Shown here one piece after another: positions 7,836 to 18,000 of a DNA stretch of 64,000 nucleotides. The stretch's first letter is position 1, and the number at the start of each line of letters is the position of its first letter. Under the pieces are notes generated by a model. The model worked only from the letters and a program-made list of their open reading frames with translations, ran no database searches and had not been told where the DNA came from. Made by a program: the position numbers and the translations under genes. The DNA is from Niastella sp. OAS944 (lineage in GTDB: Bacteria > Bacteroidota > Bacteroidia > Chitinophagales > Chitinophagaceae). The stretch covers positions 186,001 through 250,000 of the forward strand of contig JANUBW010000007.1 in NCBI GenBank assembly GCA_024809215.1. The letters are read 5' to 3'.

Positions 7836-9419
7836 ATGAATAAAGACCTTGTAAAGATCATTCTGGTAACAGCCGGCGCTGTTATGTTTAACCTGGTGTT
7901 CTGGAATGAAAAACTGGCCATCAACACCATGCTGTTCGATGCATTTTTATTATCGGCCCTTTTCTATCTGTATCCCCAAGCCCCTAAATATGCAGTGGTG
8001 AACTGGCTGTTGCTGGGCCATGTTGTTTGCCTGGCCATGGTTGTAATACACAATACCGACCTGAGTAAAATTGCGTTTACGATTACGCTGTTACTACTGG
8101 CTGGTTTTGCTGAATATAAACACCGGTCGGCCTGGTTTGCAGGCGGCTCCATGATATTGAACATTGTAATGGTGGCTGCTTCATTTGTTGAACCCATAAA
8201 AATAAATAAAGGCCAGGGTATTAAGCGTAAGGGCATAAGCCGTCTTATTCGCTTTGCTATATTACCCGCCATATTATTGATCGTATTCTTTTTAATTTAC
8301 CGGGGTGCCAATAATGCATTTTCTGATATAGTAAATAAAATAGGATTTCAGCTGGAAGTTTTCTTTGCTCACTTTTTCGATTTCTTCTCGTTGCAGCGAC
8401 TCCTGTTTCTGTTATTGGGATTACTTATTACCGGTTCTGTTTTATTAAAAAGTAAACTTGATTTTTTCAGTACCCGTGAAGCGCGCATGCAGGATGGAAT
8501 GCAGCGGTTCAAAAGGACATTGCGCCAAAAGCGCGAAGGGTTTGTATATAGTTTTGTTGAAAGTATTATGGGCAAAATGGCCAGCGGTATAATGGCCCTT
8601 AAGAATGAGAACACTACCGGCATCATTAGTCTGCTTTTATTAAATGCGCTGTTGCTGGCGGTAAATCTTATTGACTTTAATTTTCTGTGGTTACATTTTC
8701 AATATGAAGAAGGTAAGCCGGTATACAAAATGGTGCATGAAGGCACTGAGCTGCTGATCATTTCCATAGTGCTGGCCATGATTATTCTGTTGTTCTTCTT
8801 TAAAGGCAATCTCAATTTTTACAAACGCAATAAGTGGTTGAAATATGGTGCCTACGCCTGGATCATTCAGAACATAATACTGGTGAGTTCTGTGTTACTG
8901 CGCGACTATTACTATATCCTGAAACACGGGTTGGCATACAAGCGCATTGGTGTGTTGGTCTTTTTGCTGATGGTGCTGGTAGGATTGATAACTGTATTCT
9001 TAAAGATCTGGGCAAGGAAAACAAATTATTTCCTGTTCAGGGTAAATGCATGGGCCGGCATTGTAGTGCTGGTACTGGCCACAACCGTTCATTGGGATGA
9101 GTTCATTGCAGGGTATAATCTTAAGCACAGAGACACCGTTGAGCTGGATGTTCAATTTTTACTTTCTCTTTCAGACAAAACATTGCCTTTGCTCGATACG
9201 AATATAGTGGCCCTGCAAAACCGGGCAAATAATGAAACGCCAAAGGCCGATTATGTAGACCCTTCTGTATATAATAACTGGTGTATTGAAAGGTTGAAAA
9301 TGCGTGAAGCAGAATTTGTGAAAAATCAACGGCAGTTATCGTGGTTGTCGTGGAACTATGCAGATGCCTATACCGAAAAATATTTAAGAAAGAAAGGTCT
9401 TATTGCAGCTACCCATTAA
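7836..9419 (+). CDS. DUF4173-type polytopic membrane protein
   Basis: The ATG at 7836 (MNKDLVKIILVTAG) is preferred to an upstream TTG at 7806. The 527-residue protein has about ten to twelve hydrophobic segments, with a cytosolic stretch of basic residues near 210-250 (REARMQDGMQRFKRTLRQKREG). A soluble C-terminal tail of about 90 residues ends in KYLRKKGLIAATH. The arrangement fits the DUF4173/DUF4153-like family. In this neighbourhood it heads the XrtN genes, with a gap of 11 bases to the next. The function is unknown; it may support envelope assembly, which is inference from context. Confidence 0.8.
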   Translation: MNKDLVKIILVTAGAVMFNLVFWNEKLAINTMLFDAFLLSALFYLYPQAPKYAVVNWLLLGHVVCLAMVVIHNTDLSKIAFTITLLLLAGFAEYKHRSAWFAGGSMILNIVMVAASFVEPIKINKGQGIKRKGISRLIRFAILPAILLIVFFLIYRGANNAFSDIVNKIGFQLEVFFAHFFDFFSLQRLLFLLLGLLITGSVLLKSKLDFFSTREARMQDGMQRFKRTLRQKREGFVYSFVESIMGKMASGIMALKNENTTGIISLLLLNALLLAVNLIDFNFLWLHFQYEEGKPVYKMVHEGTELLIISIVLAMIILLFFFKGNLNFYKRNKWLKYGAYAWIIQNIILVSSVLLRDYYYILKHGLAYKRIGVLVFLLMVLVGLITVFLKIWARKTNYFLFRVNAWAGIVVLVLATTVHWDEFIAGYNLKHRDTVELDVQFLLSLSDKTLPLLDTNIVALQNRANNETPKADYVDPSVYNNWCIERLKMREAEFVKNQRQLSWLSWNYADAYTEKYLRKKGLIAATH

Positions 9420-9430
9420 ACCTTATCAAT

Positions 9431-9871
9431 ATGACACCAATTTCTATTGCAGTAAGATTATGGGCGAAAACCGTTGCATTGAATGCTGTTTTTTGGGGTG
9501 TGGGCGGAATATGGATTGGCGAGCTCTGGCGGGTGATCTCTGCTATATTCTTTATGGTAGGCGGGTTTATTGTAACGCTGCCCCTGCTGATGGTGATCAC
9601 GCCACTGGTACAGCTATCAACCTGGTTACCTTATAGTATTTCAGCAAAAATTGGCTGGCTCTCCTTTGGCCTTATGTTAGTGATCATTATTCTTTATTCT
9701 GCCACCAGTTTGATCATTGAAGAGAAATTGTTTATTCATGACTCCCCAATTAATACCATGATGGGTTGTACAATAGCCGGGTTACTGGTTGCCGTATTAA
9801 CAACCCGTAAGTCACTCATGAAATTTCATACAGGTACAGACAATAAGAATCATGTACAAGGCAGCTTATAA
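9431..9871 (+). CDS. Small membrane protein of the XrtN cluster
   Basis: The ATG at 9431 (MTPISIAVRLW) follows the preceding stop codon by 11 bases; longer frames overlap that gene. The 146-residue product has four hydrophobic stretches (NAVFWGVGGIWIGELW, VISAIFFMVGGFIVTLPLLMVI, GWLSFGLMLVIIILYSA, MMGCTIAGLLVAVL). A short hydrophilic tail contains KFHTGTDNKNH. No catalytic motif is seen and I do not recognise a named family. Its fixed place between the DUF4173 protein and the VIT protein suggests a structural or accessory role in the exosortase system. Confidence 0.75.
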   Translation: MTPISIAVRLWAKTVALNAVFWGVGGIWIGELWRVISAIFFMVGGFIVTLPLLMVITPLVQLSTWLPYSISAKIGWLSFGLMLVIIILYSATSLIIEEKLFIHDSPINTMMGCTIAGLLVAVLTTRKSLMKFHTGTDNKNHVQGSL

Positions 9872-9888
9872 CGCTTAACTAAATTTTT

Positions 9889-12393
9889 ATGAAAGATATT
9901 ATAGTACCAAAAGATGAATTGTTTGTAACCGGACTTATATTAATTCTGGTATCGTTCTTCTTTTATTGCGTACCGTTTATGACGTCTGTTTCACCAGACA
10001 CCGGGGGACTGTTTATGTGCAACTATTTAATAGCTGCTGCATACTTTGTAGTGTTACTCATAACAAAGCGACTGAAAAAAGGCCGGCAAGGGTTAATACC
10101 ATTTTTCTTCTTTCTTATTTTATTGCTGATAAGCGCTTATTCCCTGAACCGTGAAATGGTAGTGTTTGAAAGTACAGTGCCCTGGTTTGCCTGGTTGCAG
10201 ATCATACTATGTGCTAACTATATCGCATTCGCTTTCTTTGACCGCATGCCGCTTTGGGTGCAGCATGTTATGACCTTTTTGTTGGGAATTGCAATAGTTG
10301 CCTTTGCTTATATCTCCATTTATCTTCTGCCTACCTATATAATAAGCATTATTATATCTTTTGTACTGGGTATTTCAATGCACTCCTTTGTAGGTATCCT
10401 GTTTATTATTTATACGCTTGTATTGCTGAAAAAACTGCTAGCCAATAAACAGGCTTTTATGGTGAGTTTTTTAAGTGGGGCCGGAGCATCAGTAATGTTG
10501 ATCATTGTATTTGTTGTACGATGGACCCTGTTAACCCAGGATATAAATACAAATTATCGGCAGGCTACAGTGCGTGAAAGTGCAGGTTGGCCGGCATGGA
10601 TCACCATGGCGCAAACCACGCCGCATAACCTGTTTACTGAGAAAATACTTAAAACTGAACTGGTATATAGTACGGGCTGGAATATTGATGAGGCCCTTTG
10701 GCGGGTGCCATCGAGAAATTTTGATGAGGAAAAAAAGCACGACCCACTGGTAGTAATTGCAAACCTTTTTTCGGGCAGGGTAAATTTATCGGAAGAAGAT
10801 AAGATAAAGCTGCTGGAGTCGATGCACGATTCACGGCACCAGGCACAGGAACGTTTATGGTCGGGCGATGATCTGTTCACCGAGCACATTAATACCCTGG
10901 TGCGTATATGGCCACAGTTTGGCATCTCTTACACCGAAAAGGTGATCACTGTTTCGAATGTGGCCGCAAAAGGCAGTTGGAGCGGGCGCCAGGAAGAAGG
11001 CATTTACACTTTCCATTTGCCCGAAGGTGGGGTGGCAACATCTTTATCATTATGGATAGAAGGTAAAGAATCCAAAAGTATACTAACCACAAAACAAAAA
11101 GCCGATTCGGCATACAAACAGATCGTTGGGCGCGAACGGCGCGATCCTTCTGTTTTACACTGGCAGGAAGGAAATACAATATCAGTTCGGGTGTTTCCGG
11201 TATTGGCAGGTGAAAGCAGGAAGTTTAAAGTGGGGGTAACCGCACCGCTTACCCGCGAAAGTGGCAGAATGAAATATGAGAATATCTGGTTTGACGGTCC
11301 TTCTTTTTCCAATGCAAAAGAAGATATATCATTACAATTTCAGCAAACACCAAAGGATTTTATTTCTCCCACTGTTTTAAAACCAACCAGTCATTTAGGA
11401 TTTACCCGTTCGGGAAAATACAACCCGTCATGGAACATCGAGCTGGCCGATGAGCCGTTGAGCAGAGAGGCATTTTGTTATGAGGGAAAGCAATATAATG
11501 TACGCCCATATCAAAAACAATACGAACCGGCTACATTAAATACAGTGTATCTTGATGTAAACAAATCGTGGTCGAAAGATGAGTTTGATAGCGTTTACAA
11601 TGCATTAAAAGAACAAAGGGTGTTTGTGTTTACCAACCAACTGGTGCAGGTAACCAGGACAAATAAAGAATCACTTTTTAACAATTTGCATCAATTACAG
11701 TTTAGTTTATTTCCGGTTTATTTAATTGAAAATACAAACACATCGTTGCTGGTTAGTAAAAGCAGTGCCGTTTCTCCAAACTTAAAAGACCTGGCCGGCA
11801 GCGAGTTTCTTCAACATGTAAAGTCTTCTATGCAAGACGGCAAAAGGCTTAAGTTCTTTAACCTTGGCACCACACTAAGCCCTTATTTAAAAACACTAAA
11901 AGAATACAGGGCATTTCAGTATTCGCATGGAATAGCAGGTGATTTGAAAAAACTAATTGCCAGGCAGGAGTTTGTAAAGGACCAGGAAAGCGAAAGCCAG
12001 GTTGTTATTGATAATGCCGATATAGCAATTGTGCGCGATAGCTGTACCCAGTCTTCTGCAGCGCCCGATCATTTAATGCGGCTATTCGCTTATAATAATA
12101 TTATGCGAAAAATGGGTGCCCGGTTTACCGGTGAAGAGAAAGATAATGATGAGCTGGTGGCCGCAGCGCAGCAGGCATACGTGGTTAGTCCTGTGTCGAG
12201 TATGGTTGTTTTAGAAACACAGCAGGATTATGAACGATTTAATATCAATGACAGTAAGAACAGCTTAAGCAACGCATCTCAGAAATCGAACGGCGCTGTG
12301 CCCGAACCGCATGAATGGGCGTTGATCATTATTGCATGTTTTGTGTTGTTGTATATAAAATTTCGTCCTGTTAAAAAGAATATTGTAAAATGA
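9889..12393 (+). CDS. XrtN-system VIT domain protein with PEP-CTERM-like sorting tail
   Basis: The 834-residue protein starts with a membrane block of about six segments (residues 10-240). A soluble region follows with a VIT (vault/inter-alpha-trypsin) domain at roughly 345-450: ITVSNVAAKGSWSGRQEEG, TFHLPEGGVATSLSLWIEG, and IVGRERRDPSVLHWQEGN. The C-terminus carries VPEPHEW (804-810), one hydrophobic helix (ALIIIACFVLLYI) and a basic end (KFRPVKKNIVK). This is the layout of an exosortase recognition signal. The gene overlaps xrtN by 4 bases (ATGA), so this is very likely its dedicated substrate. The family is known from protein models (XrtN system VIT domain protein); its biological role is not established. 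Confidence 0.88.
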   Translation: MKDIIVPKDELFVTGLILILVSFFFYCVPFMTSVSPDTGGLFMCNYLIAAAYFVVLLITKRLKKGRQGLIPFFFFLILLLISAYSLNREMVVFESTVPWFAWLQIILCANYIAFAFFDRMPLWVQHVMTFLLGIAIVAFAYISIYLLPTYIISIIISFVLGISMHSFVGILFIIYTLVLLKKLLANKQAFMVSFLSGAGASVMLIIVFVVRWTLLTQDINTNYRQATVRESAGWPAWITMAQTTPHNLFTEKILKTELVYSTGWNIDEALWRVPSRNFDEEKKHDPLVVIANLFSGRVNLSEEDKIKLLESMHDSRHQAQERLWSGDDLFTEHINTLVRIWPQFGISYTEKVITVSNVAAKGSWSGRQEEGIYTFHLPEGGVATSLSLWIEGKESKSILTTKQKADSAYKQIVGRERRDPSVLHWQEGNTISVRVFPVLAGESRKFKVGVTAPLTRESGRMKYENIWFDGPSFSNAKEDISLQFQQTPKDFISPTVLKPTSHLGFTRSGKYNPSWNIELADEPLSREAFCYEGKQYNVRPYQKQYEPATLNTVYLDVNKSWSKDEFDSVYNALKEQRVFVFTNQLVQVTRTNKESLFNNLHQLQFSLFPVYLIENTNTSLLVSKSSAVSPNLKDLAGSEFLQHVKSSMQDGKRLKFFNLGTTLSPYLKTLKEYRAFQYSHGIAGDLKKLIARQEFVKDQESESQVVIDNADIAIVRDSCTQSSAAPDHLMRLFAYNNIMRKMGARFTGEEKDNDELVAAAQQAYVVSPVSSMVVLETQQDYERFNINDSKNSLSNASQKSNGAVPEPHEWALIIIACFVLLYIKFRPVKKNIVK

Positions 12394-13748
12394 TACAGGC
12401 ATTACCACTCTCATTTAAAATTGCAACACCCAAACGGATGGCGCTGGGGCTATACCTGCTGTATGCAATAGTTATGTTGTTTGCCTTGAATACCTATATT
12501 AAATGGCAGTCGGTAAATATTGTATTAGGAATATTGGCATTGCCATTGGTTACCGTCATTCAGCACGGAAACTACAGGAATATCAGGTATGGCACTCTTG
12601 CAGCATTGGTTGCTCTGTTGACAGTATTGCTGCCTCAAAAAACAATGTTGTATTTCTCCGTTGCATTTGCCTGCTTTTTTGTTGCGGAAAACTTTTCAGG
12701 CAAAATAAACCTGTTGCCTGTTGGGGTGGTGTGCCTGATGTCGCCGGTAGCGCAGTTTTTTGCTGATGTGTTTAGTGTTCCCATCAGGTTACAATTAACA
12801 AACTGGGCTGGTATCATAATGAATTGGGCGCAGGCCGGTATAACGGTGAAGGGAAATGTACTTATAAGTAAGGGCGGTGAATTTTCAGTTGACCCCGCAT
12901 GTATGGGGTTGAATATGATGGTTACTTCATTGCTGCTACAATTGATAATAATAGCCATGTACCAGCGCAGGTATAAGTTGCAATTGAATTGGTGGCAGGT
13001 AATTGGTTTGCTCACCATATCCTTTGTGCTCAATATAGTCAGCAACCTGTTTCGTATAGTATGTTTGGTGTGGTTCAAGATTCTTCCTGGCACCACCATG
13101 CATGAGCTGGCCGGAGTATTTTGTTTACTGGTGTATGTAATAATACCCATGGTATTAATAACACAGCTTGCGATAAAGTATAAGGGACAAGCCGCTTCCA
13201 TAGTACAAAAGAATGAGACCCCGGTTTTATGGAACAGCGTTCTTCGCATTCACCTGGTGCTGTTTGTTATTATTTCCTGGGCTGCTTATAAAGTTGTTTT
13301 AAATGACCGGGTTGTAGCAGATGTAACTGCAACAGTAGCTACTGTTGAAGGATATAAAACGGAACGGATAACAGCCGAGATCGTAAAGCTGCAGAACAGT
13401 AAGTCGTTGATCTATGTAAAACATATTCCAGGCTTTTTTAGTGCAGACCATCATCCAATGATCTGTTGGAAGGGAAGTGGTTATTCATTTAACCAGGTGC
13501 AAATAGAAACGGTTGCAGGAAAAAGAATATATACCGCTTTGTTGGGAAATGGTAATGGGAAACTGTATACCGGCTGGTGGTACGACAACGGCATTGAACA
13601 AACCATTGAACAAATGAGCTGGCGTAGAAAAATGTTGCTTGGGGAAAGACCTTTTTCGGTAGTTAACGTGACCGCAGAAGATAAGCAACAGTTGATCAGT
13701 GCGATAGACGGTGTGATAAGGGGTAACAGATTAAAGCCTTTGTTGTAG
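12390..13748 (+). CDS. xrtN: Exosortase N
   Basis: The 452-residue protein has about eight to nine membrane segments and the exosortase catalytic triad. Cys171 lies in DPACMGLNMM, Arg222 in SNLFRIVCLVW and His238 in TTMHELAGVFCLLVYV. Exosortases are transpeptidase-like membrane enzymes that cleave PEP-CTERM-type tails. After residue 290, a C-terminal EpsI-like periplasmic domain follows with HHPMICWKGSGYSF. The XrtN type carries this domain as a fusion. The gene starts inside the stop codon of the VIT protein, which ends in a PEP-CTERM-like signal, so the pair should be translated together. No other protein in the window shows such a tail, which supports a one-enzyme, one-target system. Confidence 0.92.
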   Translation: MIQALPLSFKIATPKRMALGLYLLYAIVMLFALNTYIKWQSVNIVLGILALPLVTVIQHGNYRNIRYGTLAALVALLTVLLPQKTMLYFSVAFACFFVAENFSGKINLLPVGVVCLMSPVAQFFADVFSVPIRLQLTNWAGIIMNWAQAGITVKGNVLISKGGEFSVDPACMGLNMMVTSLLLQLIIIAMYQRRYKLQLNWWQVIGLLTISFVLNIVSNLFRIVCLVWFKILPGTTMHELAGVFCLLVYVIIPMVLITQLAIKYKGQAASIVQKNETPVLWNSVLRIHLVLFVIISWAAYKVVLNDRVVADVTATVATVEGYKTERITAEIVKLQNSKSLIYVKHIPGFFSADHHPMICWKGSGYSFNQVQIETVAGKRIYTALLGNGNGKLYTGWWYDNGIEQTIEQMSWRRKMLLGERPFSVVNVTAEDKQQLISAIDGVIRGNRLKPLL

Positions 13749-13788
13749 TAAATTTAGCAGAGCAATATAAATTCCGGTTATAAAAAAT

Positions 13789-14163
13789 ATGTATATGAAG
13801 TCTCAGGGTTTTTCAATACGGGCAAGGCTAAGAAGCTTCCGGTTTGCGATGGCGGGTATTTCTTCATTCTTTTTACGTGAGCATAATGCCTGGTTGCATT
13901 TTATGGCAACTATAGCTGTGTTTATACTTGCTGCGTTTACGGGTGTTACCAAAACTGAATTACTGGCGCTGGTATTTGCCGTTGGTTTTGTATGGGTGGC
14001 CGAAATGTTTAATACCTGTATAGAGCGGGTAATGGACTTTGTTAGTATTAAGCAGGATACTGAAATAAAATTTATTAAAGACCTGGCTGCGGGAGCTGTT
14101 TTAACGGCCGCCATAACCGCCCTGATTGTAGGCCTGGTAGTATTCATTCCTAAATTCTTTTAA
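13789..14163 (+). CDS. Diacylglycerol/undecaprenol kinase family protein (DgkA-like)
   Basis: The 124-residue membrane protein has the three-helix layout of small DgkA-type kinases: SFFLREHNAWLHFMATIAVFILA, then VGFVWVAEMFNTCIERVMDFVS and DLAAGAVLTAAITALIVGL. The family active-site pattern AE-x-FNT-x-IE-x-x-xD is present, followed by KDLAAGAVL. In Gram-positive relatives such proteins phosphorylate undecaprenol; the lipid substrate here is not known. The gene lies 40 bases after xrtN and 2 bases before the DUF1361 gene. Exosortase loci often include polysaccharide-lipid functions, so recycling of a lipid carrier is a plausible role. Start is ATG at 13789 or 13795. Confidence 0.85.
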   Translation: MYMKSQGFSIRARLRSFRFAMAGISSFFLREHNAWLHFMATIAVFILAAFTGVTKTELLALVFAVGFVWVAEMFNTCIERVMDFVSIKQDTEIKFIKDLAAGAVLTAAITALIVGLVVFIPKFF

Positions 14164-14165
14164 TA

Positions 14166-14867
14166 ATGAAATTGGCACAAACGAAAGAGGTCAATAAGTC
14201 AATAGCCTTAAATCGCTTTACCTTATTCAATAGTGAAATAGACCGTATACTAACCTTATCAATGGGCTTTAGTGTAGTGTTGGTGATGGCACGAATAATG
14301 TACACCGGCAAGTTCACTTTTATTTGGTTAATATGGAACCTGGTGCTGGCCTGGATCCCTTATGTAATATCAAGCTGGTTTCAAAAACGCCCCGCTGTTC
14401 AGGAACACAGGTTGAAATTTGCTGCCGTTTCATTGATATGGTTACTATTTATTCCCAATTCATTTTATATACTAACCGATCTGTTTCATTTGGGCAAGTT
14501 TACCAATGTGCCTAACTGGTTCGATTTGACGTTGATCATTTCATTTGCGTGGAATGGATTGTTACTTGGCGTACTGTCGGTACGGCAAATGGAAAAAATA
14601 ATGCAACCGCATTTACGTGGTAAGCATGAGTTGCTGTTTATATATCCCATTATGTGGTTAAATGCATTGGGTGTTTACATTGGCCGCTATCCGCGATTCA
14701 ATAGCTGGGATATTATTACCAATCCTTTTGCTCTTATTGCTTATTTAATAAAACTGATCTGCCATCCAATTCAATGGATGTATGCATGGGGTATGGTGGC
14801 TTGTTTTTCAATATTTATGACGTTTGTATACTTAACTATAAAAAGACTAAGCAAAGCAATTCATTAA
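14166..14867 (+). CDS. DUF1361 domain membrane protein
   Basis: The 233-residue protein has about six hydrophobic segments, including FIWLIWNLVLAWIPYVIS, FAAVSLIWLLFIPNSFYIL and LTLIISFAWNGLLLGVLS. The central IPNSFYILTDLFHLG and the later YIGRYPRFNSWDI are typical of the DUF1361 family of polytopic proteins. No enzymatic role is established. It follows the DgkA-like gene by 2 bases and closes the XrtN block. The next 175 bases hold a degenerate heptad run and a terminator of the facing gene. Start is ATG at 14166 (MKLAQTKEVN). Confidence 0.85.
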   Translation: MKLAQTKEVNKSIALNRFTLFNSEIDRILTLSMGFSVVLVMARIMYTGKFTFIWLIWNLVLAWIPYVISSWFQKRPAVQEHRLKFAAVSLIWLLFIPNSFYILTDLFHLGKFTNVPNWFDLTLIISFAWNGLLLGVLSVRQMEKIMQPHLRGKHELLFIYPIMWLNALGVYIGRYPRFNSWDIITNPFALIAYLIKLICHPIQWMYAWGMVACFSIFMTFVYLTIKRLSKAIH

Positions 14868-14952
14868 AACCCAGGCGCTATACCCTTCCAATATAGCGGT
14901 TGGTTTATCCACAATACGGCGCTGTGTTCTCATGGCGCCTTTTTCTTTTGAG

Positions 14953-14980
14953 GTAGGAAGTAAGAAGTAGGATGTAAGAA
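14953..14980. repeat. Single four-heptad run
   Basis: Four consecutive heptads GTARGAW lie between convergent genes, alternating GTAGGAN and GTAAGAA. No inverted partner arm was found next to it, but a terminator hairpin follows 13 bases later. Confidence 0.7.
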
Positions 14981-14992
14981 GTTCACAAATAA

Positions 14993-15022
14993 AAAAGCCC
15001 CGCGGCAGATCGCGAGGCTTTT
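14993..15022 (-). terminator. Terminator between the convergent DUF1361 and propeller-barrel genes
   Basis: AAAAGCC(CC)GCG and CGCGAGGCTTTT pair round GCAGAT. On the minus strand the hairpin is followed by TTTTTTATTT, so it serves the gene at 15043-18567. The T run downstream on the plus strand is weaker. Confidence 0.7.
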
Positions 15023-15042
15023 GAGTATTTTTTTACTGGGGG

Positions 15043-18000
15043 TTAGAAATCAACACCCATTGCAAAATGTAACATAGGTTTTCCTTTGAAGAAGGTATTC
15101 ATTTCCCAACCGGCATCGAGGCGAAGGAAGTAACCCAGCAGGGTACTACGGGCGCCGAAACCATAACCACCTACAAAGGGTCCAATACCACCAGCCTTGA
15201 TCAGGATCTGTGCCGGCTCGCTGCCATAAACCACCTGGGGTCTTGATAGTTTGCTATACGTACCGTTCCATGCTGTACCCAGATCAATGAATTGGAGGAG
15301 CTGGAAGTTACGCAGGAAGGCGTTATTGATTGGCTTGTTAAACAGGGTAGCAAACACCGGTAAACGGAATTCACTATTGATAACAACGGCATTATTACCA
15401 TTGGCAACGTTTTGTGCAAACCCACGCATGTTCACCGCCAGTGACTGAAAGGCATATGAAGGGTCCGTTGGTCTGGGGTCCTGGTTGTATTTGGGGAACA
15501 TCCAGCCGTCTACACCACCAAGGTAGTAAACGATCTTCTGGCTGCCCCATGAGAAGTCGCCTGCTGCACGGCCAGCCCATATAAAGTTGCGGTAAATAGG
15601 GTAGTAGTAACGGCCATCGAAACCGAAATTATAAGTAAAGCGACCTGGCTTAAGGTTACCTTCAGATGGTTTGCTGATCTGCGCATCCAGGTCCATATAG
15701 ATCTTATAACGCAGGCCGTTCCAGATATTGGTTGCTTTTTGAATGGCATCATCATGCACCCACTCAAGACGGGTAACCGCAAAAGTTTGCTTATTAATAT
15801 CGGGAACCTTTAATGTAGCTGTATCGAAGTTGGTGCCACGTACAACTACTTTGTCGGTACGTATACCACCCGAAAATCTAAGGCTGCGCACCCTGTCGAA
15901 AGGATACTTGATAACTGCCTGGTACAGGTTGGTGTACGACTTTCCTTCAAACAGTTCGGCTGAATTGTTTATGCCCTGTACATTACCTAAATCGGTACGA
16001 CGGTAATAGATCAATGAGAAGTCGAATCTCTTTTTCAGATAGTCGGCACGGGCATACCATTCGCCACCGCCATCGAACAACGACTGGTTCACCGGAATAA
16101 ATACCGAAGAGCCCGTGTTACCTATCGAAGCGCCGGTTCCAATACCACCAATCAGCGGTAAACGCATAGCGCCGGTAAAGCGAATGTCTTCAAACAGATC
16201 GAAGATAGATGCCTTCAGCATGCCATTAAAGGCGCCGCCGCTTTGCAATACCACAGGTAAGGCACCTGTATAAGGCTGGTAACGGCTTACCAGAATGTCG
16301 TTATTAAAACCTCCTGAGAAATTATCAACAGAGAATTTCAGTTTATAATCAAACAGCTTGGCCTTCTTCAGCGTTCCCTCTTCCTCTTCCTGTTTGGGGG
16401 CGGTAACTGGTGCAAATACATCGTTCGTTACCGGTTGCTGCTGCGGTTGTGGCTGTGTTTGGGTGCTGTCTTTCTTTTCTTTTTCAAAACCGGTCTCAAA
16501 TATATCGTTGACCTTATTAGCACTGCTGTCGGCCTTTTTTTGAGCTGCCGGTGTGTTAAACTGTATGGCTGCCCCGCTGGCTGCCTGTTCAGCAATAATT
16601 GTTTTGCGGCGGTACTCTGTAGGCCGCGGGTTCAGGTTACGTTTGCGCAGGGTAGCGTCGTCAACCTTAAGTTTATATAAGAATTTCAGATTTCCTTGTT
16701 GTCTTACTTCGCTCACCATTCCCTGGTAACCGGCTACTTTGGTTTCAAGCAGAGCGCTTTGGTAATTGGTGATGGGGAATGCGTATGCTGAGTCTTTAGT
16801 GACCGAGAAGGTGAATGTTGAATCTGGCTCGGTTTTACCCCAGGCTTTCAGTGTTGAATCAATTTCAGCAGCATCGGGGTTACGAAGCACCTGATCACCT
16901 ACCAGTACTACTGTATCGAGGCCGGCGCGCTGGGTACTAAAGAAGCCCGCGAAACGGTTACTGATACCGGTTTCATCACTTACAAAGGTGAAGTGGTAGG
17001 TGTTGTACTGCATCGGAAAACGTGCATTACCATACTTCATTTTTGTTAGCTGGGTAATTTGTCTGAATTCGCTTTTGTTGTAGTTATCGGCCAGGAATAT
17101 ATTATAGCGTTTTGTTGCTACTCCCGTATCGCCGCCTTTAGTTGTTGCATCTGGCCGGTTCGATGAAAAAACAATACCTGTTTTATTGGGGAAGGCTACA
17201 AAGCTTGCGTCCAGGTCGGCATAAGCGTCGTTGGTAACCTGTTCGTATGTGTCTTTTTCAATGTCGTAAATGTAAATGTCGCTCTGGCCATTGCGCACTG
17301 CACTCAACAACAGGGTGTTTGAGTTAAGCATAAACTGCATGCTCTGTATTTGTTCAAAGTGCGGTATTTCCTGTTTTATTCGTTTAAAGTGGGCTACCAT
17401 GTCATAAACGAACAGGTTCACTTTTCCTTCTTTCCAGTAAATACAGGCAAGGCGGGTGCCTTTGCCATCCCAGGCCAGTAATGGGTAGTTGGGGTTTATT
17501 TCATTCTCATTGGCACGTACACCGGTTTTTAAAAGCACTTTTTTATCGGTCATATTCTCCCACAATGCCACCCGGTACTGCCCTTTAATGAATTCTACTA
17601 CTGCATAGTTTTGACTTTTTAGCTGGGGGCTGGGTGTAAAGTGTATAAAGTCTTTATTGTGGGTCACTTCTTCAACAATGGTAGCGGTTCCTTTTGGCAT
17701 ATCGCGGCGTCCTCTCAGGTCCTTTTCATACATCTCCGATCTTTCGAGCATGAAGTCTTTCAGTAACTCTTTGAACTTCTTTTTGGCAATACGCTGCGAG
17801 GCGCTGTTGAGGTTACGGTAAACCCGCGACAGGTAGAGGAAGTAGGTGACGTTCTCCTTTTTGTATTTTTCTGCCAGGTAGTACCAGAAAGCATGGCCGG
17901 CCAGTAACGGTTTGTCGTAGGCGAGCGCATAAAAGTTCTTGTAATCGCCCGAGAGTAGGGCCAGCTTCAGTTCATTGTCGTATTCGGGGCTCCATTCTTC

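Noticed and set aside
12635..13249. A 204-codon minus-strand frame inside xrtN
   Set aside because: It lies wholly within a well-supported gene, is not similar to any family I know, and has the biased composition of a shadow frame.
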